The notes under the pieces: model-generated
Seen by the model: the letters and a program-made list of their open reading frames with translations, nothing else
Databases searched by the model: none
What the model was told of the DNA's origin: nothing
Assembly (NCBI RefSeq): GCF_013409255.1
Contig: NZ_JACCAS010000001.1
Span: 1,922,001-1,986,000 of the forward strand
DNA length: 64,000 bases
Direction: 5' to 3'
Source: Paraburkholderia bryophila
GTDB taxonomy: Bacteria; Pseudomonadota; Gammaproteobacteria; Burkholderiales; Burkholderiaceae
Program-made: the position numbers and the translations under genes
In this document: positions 30,353 to 39,274 of the stretch, piece by piece
Numbering within the stretch: the first letter of the stretch is position 1
Layout of the letters: each line of letters starts with the position of its first letter

Positions 30353-31651
30353 ATGAAACGTCGCAGTCTGTTGAAGTTCGGCTCCATGTCGGGCGCGCTC
30401 GCGCTGGCAGGTCAGGTTCCGTTCGCGCAAGCGCAGTCCGACAGTGGTCCGATCAAGGTGGGGATTCTGCATTCGCTGTCCGGCACCATGGCGATCTCGG
30501 AGACGTCCCTGAAAGACACCGCGTTGATGACCATTTCGGAAATCAACAAGAGCGGTGGCGTGATGGGGCGTCAGATCCAGCCGGTGGTGGTCGATCCGGC
30601 GTCGAACTGGCCGCTGTTCGCCGAAAAAGCACGTCAGCTGATTACCCAGGAAAAGTGCGCCGCGGTGTTCGGCTGCTGGACCTCGGTGTCGCGCAAGTCG
30701 GTGCTGCCGGTGTTCGAGGAACTGAACGGCCTGCTGTACTACCCGGTCCAGTACGAAGGCGAGGAAATGTCGCGCAACGTGTTCTACACGGGCGCCGCGC
30801 CGAATCAGCAGGCGATCCCCGCGACCGAATATCTGATGAGCGCGGAAGGCGGCGGCGCCAAGCGCTACTTCCTGTTGGGCACCGACTATGTGTACCCCCG
30901 CACCACCAACAAGATTCTGCGCGCGTTCCTCAAATCGAAAGGCGTTCAGGACGCCGATATCCAGGAGGTCTACACGCCGTTCGGCCATAGCGACTATCAG
31001 ACCATCGTCGCGAACATCAAGACCTTCTCGCAAGGCGGCAAGACCGCGGTGATCTCGACGGTGAACGGCGATTCGAACGTGCCGTTCTACAAGGAACTCG
31101 GCAACCAGGGGCTGAAGGCGACGGATGTGCCGGTGGTCGCGTTCTCGGTCGGCGAAGAAGAACTGCGCGGCATCGATACGAAGCCGCTGGTCGGCAACCT
31201 CGCGGCGTGGAACTACTTCATGTCGCTGCGCAATCCGGAGAACACCAAGTTCAAGGCGATGTTCGCCAAGTGGGTGAAGGACAACAACCTGCCGGGCGGC
31301 GACAAGCGCGTGACGAACGACCCGATGGAAGCCACCTTCGTGGGCATTCACATGTGGAAGCAGGCGGTCGAGAAAGCCAGGAGCGCCGATGTCGACAAGG
31401 TGCGCGTGGCGATGATCGGCCAGACCTTCAACGCACCGTCGGGCTTCGTGCTGACGATGGACGGCAATCACCATCTGCACAAGCCGGTGATGATCGGCGA
31501 AGTGCGCGCGGACGGTCAGTTCAACGTGGTGTGGCGCACCAAGACCGCGATTCGCGCGCAGCCGTGGAGTCCGTTTATCGCGGGCAATTCGAGCAAGCCG
31601 GATATGGTCAGCTCGATTCCAGACTTCCTCCGCCGCCGTCGCGTCGCCTGA
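30353..31651 (+). CDS. urtA: Urea ABC transporter, substrate-binding protein
   Basis: High-affinity urea-binding protein of the UrtA family. The N-terminus MKRRSLLKFG looks like a twin-arginine leader; cleavage is likely near AQAQ-SDSGP. The family signature is KVGILHSLSGTMAISE (about residue 34), followed by CAAVFGCWTSVSRKSVLPVFEE and LLYYPVQYEGEE. 432 residues, full length. It heads a five-gene transporter operon and is preceded by a sigma-54 promoter. It would capture urea in the periplasm for UrtBC. Confidence 0.96.
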   Translation: MKRRSLLKFGSMSGALALAGQVPFAQAQSDSGPIKVGILHSLSGTMAISETSLKDTALMTISEINKSGGVMGRQIQPVVVDPASNWPLFAEKARQLITQEKCAAVFGCWTSVSRKSVLPVFEELNGLLYYPVQYEGEEMSRNVFYTGAAPNQQAIPATEYLMSAEGGGAKRYFLLGTDYVYPRTTNKILRAFLKSKGVQDADIQEVYTPFGHSDYQTIVANIKTFSQGGKTAVISTVNGDSNVPFYKELGNQGLKATDVPVVAFSVGEEELRGIDTKPLVGNLAAWNYFMSLRNPENTKFKAMFAKWVKDNNLPGGDKRVTNDPMEATFVGIHMWKQAVEKARSADVDKVRVAMIGQTFNAPSGFVLTMDGNHHLHKPVMIGEVRADGQFNVVWRTKTAIRAQPWSPFIAGNSSKPDMVSSIPDFLRRRRVA

Positions 31652-31733
31652 GTTTTCTGAGCATGGAGTGATGGTGAACACGCCGTCACTCCTCCGAGAC
31701 AGGCCCACCTCGCAGTCCGTTTGAACCCTGCCT

Positions 31734-33347
31734 ATGATCTCCCGCTTTTATTGCAGAACGTTATTGGTGTCGCTTGCGTTCGCGCTGCTGAGTCCCGCCG
31801 CGTTCGCGCTGACGCAGGCCGACGTCGCGCCGCTCGCCGGCGACGACTTCGATGCCAAATCCGCGGCCGTCGACAAGCTGATCGCCAACCACGACAAAGA
31901 ATCGATGGCGGTGCTCAAAGCGCTCTCCGACGACAGCGCGCTCGCCACCGACGCAGGCGCCGTGCTGCTGCAGGACGGCGACACCACGCGCGACGCGGTC
32001 ACCGGCAAAACCGTCACCGCTGGGAGCGACGCGCAGTCGGTCACGCTGAACAATCTGCTGCGCTCGAAAGTAGCCGGCGCGCTGTCCGGCCTGCAACTCG
32101 ATTCACCGGACAAAACAACCCGCGACGCCGCCGTCACGGCGCTGCTGCAAAACCCCGATCCATCGATCAAGCCGCTCGTCGACGCGGCCCGCGCGAAGGA
32201 AACCGATCCGACGCTGAAGAAGCGCCTCGACACGCTGTGGGCGATGACCGCGTTGCACGACACCGACCCGGCCAAGCGTCTCGACGCTGTGCAACTGGTC
32301 GCCGCGCGGCATGACCTCGACATGAACGAACTGCTGCGCCCGCTCGTCGCGAAGAAGCCGGACGGCACCTTCGCCGAGCCCGACGATCGCGTGCGCGCCG
32401 CCGCGCAAAGCGGCATCGACGAACTCGACGCGATCCAGCGCCGCAGCCAGATCGCCGGCACGCTGTTCGCGGGCCTGTCGCTCGGCAGCGTGCTGCTGCT
32501 CGCCGCGCTGGGGCTCGCCATCACGTATGGGCTGATCGGCGTCATCAACATGGCGCACGGCGAATTCCTGATGATCGGCGCGTATGCCACCTACGTCGTG
32601 CAGAACCTCTTTCAACGCTTCGCGCCCGGCGCGTTCGACTGGTATCCGCTGCTCGCGGTGCCGGCCTCGTTTGCGGCGGCGGGGCTGGTCGGCATCGTGC
32701 TCGAACGGCTGGTGCTGAAGCATCTTTACGGCCGTCCGCTGGAAACGCTGCTGACGACCTTCGGCGTCAGCCTGATCCTGATTCAGGCGACTCGCATGCT
32801 GTTCGGCGCGCAGAACGTGCAGGTGATCAACCCGTCGTGGATGAGCGGCGGCGTCACCGTATTGCCGAATCTGATCCTGCCGTATAACCGGCTCGCAATT
32901 CTGGCGTTCTCGATGATCGTGGTCGGGATTGCGTGGGCGGTGTTGACCAAGACACGCCTCGGCCTCTTCGTGCGCGCCGTCACGCAGAACCGGCGGATGG
33001 CCGCTTGCGTCGGTGTGAAAACCGCGCGGGTCGATTCGTATGCGTTCGCGTTCGGCGCGGGCATCGCCGGTCTCGGCGGTTGCGCGCTGTCGCAGATCGG
33101 CAATGTCGGACCGGACCTCGGCCAGAGCTACATCATCGATTCGTTCATGGCCGTGGTGCTCGGCGGCGTAGGTCAACTGGCCGGCACGGTGATCGGCGGC
33201 TTCGGGCTCGGTCTCGTCAGCAAGGCCATCGAACCGTTCTGGGGCGCGGTGCTCGCGAAGATCGCGGTGCTCGTGCTGATCGTGCTGTTCATCCAGAAGC
33301 GTCCGCAGGGCATGTTCGCCCTCAAGGGCCGTAGCGCGGAGGCATGA
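31734..33347 (+). CDS. urtB: Urea ABC transporter permease UrtB
   Basis: Permease of the LivH type with the long N-terminal extension special to UrtB: a signal peptide and a helical repeat-like periplasmic region cover about residues 1-235, then the membrane domain begins with IAGTLFAGLSLGSVLLLAALG. The conserved GVINMAHGEFLMIGAY (about 265) and VLGGVGQLAGTVIGGFGLG (about 475) are permease signatures. 537 residues. It overlaps urtC by four bases. Confidence 0.95.
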   Translation: MISRFYCRTLLVSLAFALLSPAAFALTQADVAPLAGDDFDAKSAAVDKLIANHDKESMAVLKALSDDSALATDAGAVLLQDGDTTRDAVTGKTVTAGSDAQSVTLNNLLRSKVAGALSGLQLDSPDKTTRDAAVTALLQNPDPSIKPLVDAARAKETDPTLKKRLDTLWAMTALHDTDPAKRLDAVQLVAARHDLDMNELLRPLVAKKPDGTFAEPDDRVRAAAQSGIDELDAIQRRSQIAGTLFAGLSLGSVLLLAALGLAITYGLIGVINMAHGEFLMIGAYATYVVQNLFQRFAPGAFDWYPLLAVPASFAAAGLVGIVLERLVLKHLYGRPLETLLTTFGVSLILIQATRMLFGAQNVQVINPSWMSGGVTVLPNLILPYNRLAILAFSMIVVGIAWAVLTKTRLGLFVRAVTQNRRMAACVGVKTARVDSYAFAFGAGIAGLGGCALSQIGNVGPDLGQSYIIDSFMAVVLGGVGQLAGTVIGGFGLGLVSKAIEPFWGAVLAKIAVLVLIVLFIQKRPQGMFALKGRSAEA

Positions 33348-34531
33348 TGACGACTGCTACTTCATCCGCCCATGTCGGCGCGAGCGGCGCCGCCGCAGCG
33401 GCCGACCGCGAGGCGCAGTCCGGCTTCGCACTCGGCTTGCCGCCGCGGCCCGCGCTGTTGTCGCGCCGCGCGTGGCTCGCGCTGATCGCGTTGATCATCG
33501 TGTTCGGTCTGGGCGTGCCGTTCGCCACGCTGGTCGTGCCGGACACCAGTGCGTTCCACCTGTCCGCCTACGCGATGACGATCACCGGCAAGTTCATGTG
33601 CTACGCGATCGCGGCGTTGGCGCTGGATCTCGTGTGGGGCTACTGCGGCATTCTGAGCCTCGGCCACGCGCTGTTCTTCGCGCTGGGCGGCTACGCGATC
33701 GGTATGTACCTGATGCGCGCCATCGGCCACGAGGGCAAGTACGGTAGCGATCTGCCGGACTTCATGGTGTTTCTCGACTGGCATCAGTTGCCGTGGTACT
33801 GGCAGGGCACCCAGCATCTCGGCTACGCGTTGCTGCTGGTGGTGCTGGTGCCGGCGGTCGTTGCGTGGGTGTTCGGCTTCTTCACGTTCCGCTCGCGCGT
33901 GAAAGGCGTGTATCTGTCGATCATCACGCAGGCCATGACCTTCGCCGCGATGCTGCTGTTTTATCGCAACGAAACCGGCTTCGGCGGCAATAACGGCTTT
34001 ACCGACTTCAAACGGATCGGCGGCTTTCCGATCACGCATCCGGGTACGCGCACGGCGCTTCTGCTGATTACGTTCGCGGTGCTGGTGCTCGCGTTCATCG
34101 GCGCGCGCGCGATCGTCACGTCGAAACTCGGCCGCGTGGTGACCGCCGTGCGCGACGGCGAAACGCGTCTGATGTTCCTCGGCTACAGTCCGCTCGCGTA
34201 CAAGCTGTTCGTGTGGACCGTGTCCGCGGTGTTGTGCGGCATTGCCGGCGCGTTGTATGTGCCGCAGGTCGGCATCATCAATCCGGGCGAGATGTCGCCC
34301 GGCAACTCGATCGAAATGGCGATCTGGGTCGCGGTGGGCGGGCGCGGCACGCTGATCGGGCCGATCATCGGCGCGTTCGCGGTGAACGGCGCGAAGAGCT
34401 TCTTTACCGCGAACTTCCCTGAATACTGGTTGTTCTTTCTTGGCCTGATCTTCGTGCTGGTCCCGCTGCTGCTGCCGAACGGCATCATGGGCCTGATCGA
34501 ACTCGTGACGCGCAAGAGGAATCGCTCATGA
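33344..34531 (+). CDS. urtC: Urea ABC transporter permease UrtC
   Basis: LivM-type permease, 395 residues, about ten helices. SLGHALFFALGGYAIGMYLM (about residue 103) and GRGTLIGPIIGAFAVNGAKS (about 325) are family motifs. It pairs with UrtB to form the membrane channel. The start and stop codons overlap those of urtB and urtD by four bases each, showing tight translational coupling. Confidence 0.95.
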   Translation: MMTTATSSAHVGASGAAAAADREAQSGFALGLPPRPALLSRRAWLALIALIIVFGLGVPFATLVVPDTSAFHLSAYAMTITGKFMCYAIAALALDLVWGYCGILSLGHALFFALGGYAIGMYLMRAIGHEGKYGSDLPDFMVFLDWHQLPWYWQGTQHLGYALLLVVLVPAVVAWVFGFFTFRSRVKGVYLSIITQAMTFAAMLLFYRNETGFGGNNGFTDFKRIGGFPITHPGTRTALLLITFAVLVLAFIGARAIVTSKLGRVVTAVRDGETRLMFLGYSPLAYKLFVWTVSAVLCGIAGALYVPQVGIINPGEMSPGNSIEMAIWVAVGGRGTLIGPIIGAFAVNGAKSFFTANFPEYWLFFLGLIFVLVPLLLPNGIMGLIELVTRKRNRS

Positions 34532-35391
34532 ACGAAAACCCGATGGTGCCTGATCTGGCGTTACCCGAAGAACCCGCTGAAACTTCATTGAGCGGCGTCG
34601 CGAGCATGGGGCGCGCTGTCACGCCGGGCGAGATCGACGTGTCGCACGGCACGATTCTTTACCTCGAAGACGTGACCGTGAGTTTCGACGGCTTTCGTGC
34701 GTTGAACGCGCTGACGCTGACCATCGACGCCGGCGAATTGCGCTGCATCATCGGGCCGAACGGCGCCGGCAAAACGACCATGATGGATGTGATCACGGGC
34801 AAGACCGAGCCGGATTCCGGCAAGGTGTTTCTCGGCCAGTCGATCGACCTGACACGGATGAACGAGCCTTCCATCGCGCGCGCGGGTATCGGTCGCAAGT
34901 TCCAGAAGCCGACGGTGTTCGAGCAGCATCCCGTGTGGGAAAACCTCGAACTGGCCATGAAAGCAGATAAGGGCTGGTGGGCCTCGTTACGCGCGCGGCT
35001 GGATCGCGAAGCGCAGGCGCGGATCGAAGAGACGCTGTCGTTGATCGGACTTGAAAGCGAAGCGCGGCGTCTGGCCGGTGAGCTCTCGCATGGACAGAAA
35101 CAGCGGCTCGAGATCGGTATGTTGCTGATGCAACAACCTGCGTTGCTGCTGCTCGACGAACCCGCCGCCGGCATGACCGACGACGAAACCATGCAGCTCG
35201 CCGAGTTGCTCAATCATCTGCGCGGCACCTGTTCGATGATGGTCGTCGAGCACGATATGGAGTTCGTCGCGGCGTTGTCGGGCGAGACCGGCAAGGTGAC
35301 GGTGATGGCCGAAGGACACGTGCTCGCGCACGGCACGCTCGATCAGGTCAAGCGGGACGAGACGGTGATCGAGTCTTACCTGGGTCGGTGA
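34528..35391 (+). CDS. urtD: Urea ABC transporter ATPase UrtD
   Basis: LivG-type ATPase of 287 residues. Walker A GPNGAGKTTMMD (about residue 77), signature LSHGQKQRLEIGMLL (about 188) and Walker B LLLLDEPAAGMTDDE. A non-conserved leader of about 45 residues precedes the ATPase fold, so a later start is possible. Overlaps urtC by four bases and is followed by urtE after 43. Confidence 0.94.
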   Translation: MNENPMVPDLALPEEPAETSLSGVASMGRAVTPGEIDVSHGTILYLEDVTVSFDGFRALNALTLTIDAGELRCIIGPNGAGKTTMMDVITGKTEPDSGKVFLGQSIDLTRMNEPSIARAGIGRKFQKPTVFEQHPVWENLELAMKADKGWWASLRARLDREAQARIEETLSLIGLESEARRLAGELSHGQKQRLEIGMLLMQQPALLLLDEPAAGMTDDETMQLAELLNHLRGTCSMMVVEHDMEFVAALSGETGKVTVMAEGHVLAHGTLDQVKRDETVIESYLGR

Positions 35392-35434
35392 AAGAGCCTG
35401 CAAGAAGGTCTGAGAATCTAAGGGTCGAACGGAT

Positions 35435-36127
35435 ATGCTCGAAGTAGAAAACCTGAACCAGTATTACGGCGGCAGTCACATTCTGCGGAATGTGAAGCTC
35501 ACTGTGCCCGATGGCAAGCTCACGGTTCTGCTGGGCCGCAACGGCGTGGGGAAGACCACGTTGTTGCGCTGCCTGATGGGTGTCGTGCAGACCAAAAGCG
35601 GCTCGATTGCGTGGCGTGGTGCGCCGATTACCAAATTGCCGACTTACTCCCGTGTGGAAAAAGGCCTGGCGTATGTGCCGCAGGGGCGCGATATTTTTCC
35701 GCGTCTGACCGTCGAGGAAAATCTGCTGGTCGGCGCCGCGAGCAAGAAAGCGCCGAAGAAGATTCCGGATCGCATTTACGAACTGTTTCCTGTTCTGAAG
35801 GACATGCGCACGCGGCGCGGCGGCGATCTGTCTGGCGGTCAACAGCAACAACTCGCGATTGGCCGCGCACTGATGAGCGATCCGCAACTGCTCATTCTCG
35901 ATGAACCCACCGAAGGGATTCAACCGTCGATCATTCAGGACATCGGGCGCACGCTGCGTCAACTGGTCGAAGAGATGGGCATGACCGTGCTGCTGGTCGA
36001 GCAGTACTACGACTTCGCTAAAGATATCGCCGACCGGTATTGGGTGATGAGCCGGGGCGAGATCGTCGCGGGTGGCGAAGGGGCGAATATGGATACGGAC
36101 GGGGTGCGTGCGCTGATTGCTGTTTGA
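35435..36127 (+). CDS. urtE: Urea ABC transporter ATPase UrtE
   Basis: LivF-type ATPase of 230 residues forming a pair with UrtD. Walker A GRNGVGKTTLLR (about residue 36), signature LSGGQQQQLAIGRALM (about 138) and Walker B LLILDEPTEGIQPS. NQYYGGSHILRNV at the start is typical of UrtE. Last gene of the transporter block; ureD follows after 132 bases. Confidence 0.95.
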   Translation: MLEVENLNQYYGGSHILRNVKLTVPDGKLTVLLGRNGVGKTTLLRCLMGVVQTKSGSIAWRGAPITKLPTYSRVEKGLAYVPQGRDIFPRLTVEENLLVGAASKKAPKKIPDRIYELFPVLKDMRTRRGGDLSGGQQQQLAIGRALMSDPQLLILDEPTEGIQPSIIQDIGRTLRQLVEEMGMTVLLVEQYYDFAKDIADRYWVMSRGEIVAGGEGANMDTDGVRALIAV

Positions 36128-36259
36128 TGCGTGCGGCGCGGTTCAGGGCCTCTGGCCGCGCGTGCTATTCTCGCCGCATCTTGTGGCGGCGCTGTTCGCG
36201 CGTTGTCTGACGCGCTCAGGCACGTTCCGTCCTAACACGTCGATCGCTCGTTCATTCGC

Positions 36260-37144
36260 ATGTCGCTTCACGAAAATCACATCACGCTCGCCACTGCTGC
36301 ACAAGCCAGTGCGCATTCGCAATGGCGCGCGCGGCTCGAACTCGGGTTCGTCGAACACGATGGGCGGACTACCCTCAAGCATCGGCTGCATGAGGGGCCG
36401 TTGCGAATTCAACGGCCGCTCTATCCCGAAGGTCAGGCGATCTGTCATGCGGTGATCGTGCATCCGCCGGGTGGAGTGGCGGGTGGGGATCGGCTGGATA
36501 TCGATGTGGATGTTGGCGCTCGCGCGCATGCTGTTGTCACTACGCCTGGGGCGACCAAGTGGTACAAGTCGAATGGGCGGGAGGCTCGGCAGCAGATTGC
36601 CGTGCGGGTTGGCGAGAATGCCAGGCTCGATTGGTTGCCGCAGAACAATATCGTTTTTGATCACGCTAATGCTGGGCTTGAGTTCTCATTGACACTGGCT
36701 GAGGGGGCTACCGCTTTAGGTTGGGATGCCACCCAACTCGGCCGGCAGGCAGCCGGTGAGCGGTGGTCCGAAGGAACCCTGCGGGCCGTGTCGCGGATCG
36801 TCGGGCCAAAGGGTGAGTTGCTTTGGCTTGAGCGCGCCAATCTTGCTGCAAGCGATTCGTTGCGGGATGCGGCGCAAGGGTTGGCCGGGTTTCCCGCTTA
36901 TGGCACGTTGTGGGCCGTTGGGGCGGCTTGTGATGATGCTCTCGCTGAGGCGATTACGGCGCAGATGCCGTTTGATGATTCTCTGCGTGGCGCGGCCTCC
37001 TGTGTCACCAACGGCGTGGTTATCGTGCGCGCTGTCTCGCGGTCCATGGAGACGCTGCAGCGTGCTCTTACTCAGTGCTGGTTGCAGTTGCGCCCCGTTG
37101 TGCATGGGGTTCGGGCTGTGCCTTTGCGGATTTGGAATACGTAG
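36260..37144 (+). CDS. ureD: Urease accessory protein UreD (UreH)
   Basis: Scaffold protein that binds apo-urease and recruits UreF and UreG for nickel insertion. The 294 residues include [21 protein letters not shown] (about residue 18), [18 protein letters not shown] (about 70) and [12 protein letters not shown] (about 95), the conserved UreD core. Normally ureD lies next to ureA; here 3.1 kb with an insertion sequence and an extra binding-protein gene intervene. No strong ribosome binding site is visible before the start. GC falls slightly towards the 3' end, where the interrupted repeat begins. Confidence 0.93.
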   Translation: MSLHENHITLATAAQASAHSQWRARLELGFVEHDGRTTLKHRLHEGPLRIQRPLYPEGQAICHAVIVHPPGGVAGGDRLDIDVDVGARAHAVVTTPGATKWYKSNGREARQQIAVRVGENARLDWLPQNNIVFDHANAGLEFSLTLAEGATALGWDATQLGRQAAGERWSEGTLRAVSRIVGPKGELLWLERANLAASDSLRDAAQGLAGFPAYGTLWAVGAACDDALAEAITAQMPFDDSLRGAASCVTNGVVIVRAVSRSMETLQRALTQCWLQLRPVVHGVRAVPLRIWNT

Positions 37145-37170
37145 GCTGTCTTTGTCTGCATGCCTGCGGG

Positions 37171-37248
37171 GTTGGCCTTTCCTTGTTGTCATGGTGGTCT
37201 ATTAGCGTCGCCCCTGTGCGGGGCGGCACTCACTTTTCTTTGCCTGCC
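37171..37248 (+). repeat. Long intergenic repeat, copy C, left part
   Basis: First ~78 bases of the repeat seen at 2616 and 3978, from GTTGGCCTTTCCTTG through TCATGGTGGTCTATTAGCG and the GCCCCTGTGCGGGGC hairpin to TTGCCTGCC. The element is then cut by the IS3-family insertion and continues at 38901. Confidence 0.9.
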
Positions 37249-37321
37249 CTCCATGTCAGCCTAGTTGTCGCGTCGCCCGAACCGATTGATGTAAAGATGG
37301 AGGGCGGACAGCGAAAGGAAG

Positions 37322-37819
37322 ATGCAACGCTATTCAGCAGAGACGCGGGAATGGGTAGTCCAACAGATGATGCCGCCGTTCAATCGTGCGGTCATCGAGC
37401 TGGCGGGAGCGACGGGCATCACGACGGTGACGCTACGCGCCTGGCGGCAGAGCGCAAGACAGGCTGGGGAATTCATGCCGGGTAATGGCAAGACAAGCGA
37501 TCAATGGTCGAGCGCCGACAAGTTCAGGGTGGTGCTGGAGACGGCGTCGCTGAGCGAGGTGGAGACTTCAGAGTACTGCCGCAGGAAGGGCATCTATCCG
37601 GAGCAGATCCGGCAGTGGCGCGAGGCGTGCGAGCAGGCCAACCCGCCGGAGGTAAAACTCACGCTGGCCCAGCGCCTGGAAGTGAAGGCCCAGCAGAAAC
37701 GCATCCGTGAACTGGAGCGTCAACTCAAGCGCGCCGATGCGGCACGTGCGGAGGCGGCGGCGTTGCTGAACCTGCGAAAAAAAGCCGACGCGATCTGGGG
37801 CAAGGAAGAGGAAGACTGA
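37322..37819 (+). CDS. IS3-family transposase OrfA
   Basis: 165-residue OrfA of an IS3-type transposase. It has a helix-turn-helix DNA-binding part (ADKFRVVLETASLSEVETSEYCRRKGIYPEQIRQWR, read in pieces about residues 66-100) and a C-terminal leucine-zipper-like coiled coil (AQQKRIRELERQLKRAD, about 123-139). The A-run at 37777-37783 near its end is a frameshift site that would fuse it to OrfB. It binds the element ends. An AGGAAG-like ribosome binding site precedes the ATG. Confidence 0.9.
   Translation: MQRYSAETREWVVQQMMPPFNRAVIELAGATGITTVTLRAWRQSARQAGEFMPGNGKTSDQWSSADKFRVVLETASLSEVETSEYCRRKGIYPEQIRQWREACEQANPPEVKLTLAQRLEVKAQQKRIRELERQLKRADAARAEAAALLNLRKKADAIWGKEEED
37777..37783 (+). other. 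Programmed -1 frameshift site in the transposase
   Basis: A AAA AAA followed by G, in the orfA frame CGA AAA AAA GCC, is a standard slippery heptamer. The -1 frame is open from here through 37846 into orfB, so slippage would make an OrfAB fusion. A seven-A run could equally allow transcriptional slippage. Confidence 0.85.
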
Positions 37820-38868
37820 TCAGCCGCCCGGATCGCGATGAAGCCATGCAGTTGATCGACGAAGCGGTGCAGCAGGGGGCGCGCCGTGCCCTTGCGTGTG
37901 AGCAGTTGGGGATCAGCGTGCGCAGCGTGCAGCGCTGGCGCGAAACGCGGCAGGATGGCCGGACGCTGGCCATCCGGGAGGCGCCGCCGAACCGGCTGAC
38001 TGAGGCCGAGCGTGAGGCCGTGCTGGAGGTGGCCAACCGCCCGGGTTATGCGAGTCTGACGCCCCACCAGATCGTGCCGAAACTGGCTGATGAGGGCGTG
38101 TATATCGCGTCCGAATCGACGTTCTACCGGATCCTGAAAGCAGCCGGTCAGGGGCAGCGTCGCGGTCGCGCGCAGGCCCCACAACGACGCACGCTCACGA
38201 CGCATTGCGCCACCGGCCCGAACCAGGTGTGGTGCTGGGATATCACGTGGATGCCCAGCACGGTGCGGGGGCGCTACTTCTACTGGTACATGATGAAGGA
38301 CATCTACAGCCGCAAGCTGGTGATGAACGAGGTGTGGGAGCAGGAGTCGGCCGAGCACGCGGGCGTGCTGCTGGCCAAGGGGTGTCTGCGCGAAGGCATT
38401 GCCGGTCGTCCGCTGGTGCTGCACTCGGATAACGGCAGTGCGATGAAGGGCGCCACGATGCGCGCGGCCATGATTGATCTGGGCGTGCAGCCTTCATTCA
38501 GCCGGCCGCGCGTGAGCAACGACAACGCGTTTGCCGAGTCGCTGTTCCGCACGGCGAAGTATTGTCCGATGTGGCCCGAGCAGCCGTTTGATACGCTCGA
38601 CGCTGCCCGTGTCTGGGTTCAGCGCTTTGTGCAGTGGTACAACGAGGAGCACCGTCACAGTGGCCTGAAATATGTCAGTCCGGCGCAACGGCATCGCGGC
38701 GAAGCGAACGAGCTGCTGGTCCGACGGCGTGCACTCTACCAAACCTCGCGCCAGCGCAATCCCGCACGCTGGTCAGGCGCTATCCGCAACTGGCACCTCG
38801 CGGATTCGGTCTATCTGAACCCTGAGCGAACCCAGGCTTCGGCCGACATGTATAAGCACGCAGCGTAA
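37784..38868 (+). CDS. IS3-family transposase OrfB (DDE integrase domain)
   Basis: Catalytic half of the transposase. Independent translation could begin at ATG 37846 (340 residues), but the frame is open back to the A-run at 37777, which fits production as OrfAB by -1 frameshifting. An N-terminal HTH (RALACEQLGISVRSVQRWRE) precedes the rve integrase core. The DDE triad is visible as CWDITWM, HSDNGSAM and FAESLFRT. The core ends with QWYNEEHRHSGLKYVSP, typical of IS3. It cuts and joins DNA at the inverted repeats. Confidence 0.92.
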
Positions 38869-38900
38869 CGGTTCACGCGACAACTACCTTGACACACACC

Positions 38901-39073
38901 GCCTGCCGCAAAGCAAAGTAAGCAAAAGAAAGCGGCTCAACCCGCTAGCTCATAAGCGGGTCCCTCGCACAGCCACGGTAGTGGCTCATCTGGAATCTGC
39001 GCTCTCGCACATTCCGCGTTGGTGACACAGCAGTCATTCTTCCGGCGGCGCTTCGCGCGCCGTCGCGGTTGCT
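38901..39073 (+). repeat. Long intergenic repeat, copy C, right part
   Basis: Continuation of the repeat after the insertion sequence: GCCTGCCGCAAAGCAAAG, GAAAGCGGCTC, the hairpin CCCGC-N10-GCGGG, TGACACAGCAGTCATTC and GGCGGCGCTTCGCGCGCCGTC. Joined to 37171-37248 it rebuilds a full copy. Confidence 0.9.
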
Positions 39074-39274
39074 CATCCTCGTGGCTGCTTTCACCTTCGT
39101 AAGATCAGGTGCACCACGCTGGCGCGTCGCGTCGTTCCGCTTTGGTGCATCACCCCCCTCCTTCGCTCGCCAGCCTTTGCTGCACCGGCTTGGCACATAC
39201 CTTGCATCGATTTCGTCACGATGCTGCCGCGCCCCTGACGGCAGCCGACCCGCTCGACACCACGCTTACACAAC
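39074..39274. other. Upstream region of the binding-protein gene
   Basis: 200 bases without a gene. It holds the sigma-54 promoter at 39191-39206 and an upstream TGCACC-N5-GGCGCG (39110-39126), which matches 10 of 12 specified bases of the NtrC enhancer TGCACC-N5-GGTGCA; a GGTGCA half site follows at 39144-39149. Confidence 0.55.
39191..39206 (+). promoter_or_regulatory. Sigma-54 promoter before the ureA-proximal binding-protein gene
   Basis: TGGCACATACCTTGCA has GG and GC ten bases apart and closely fits TGGCACG-N4-TTGCW. It lies about 70 bases before the start at 39275. It could also drive ureABCEFG, since only 176 bases separate the two genes and no terminator is seen between them. Confidence 0.85.

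Larger units (their letters stand above)
37249..38900 (+). mobile_element. IS3-family insertion sequence inside repeat copy C
   Basis: A 1.65 kb element with the two-frame transposase plan of the IS3 family. Imperfect terminal inverted repeats are TGTCAGCCTAGTTGTCGCGT at 37254-37273 and its near reverse complement (17 of 20 matching) at 38875-38894. The heptamer GCCTGCC occurs on both outer sides (37242-37248 and 38901-38907), while intact repeat copies have it once, so it looks like the target duplication; seven bases is longer than usual for IS3, and the exact ends are uncertain by a few bases. Both genes look intact, so the element may still move. Confidence 0.9.
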
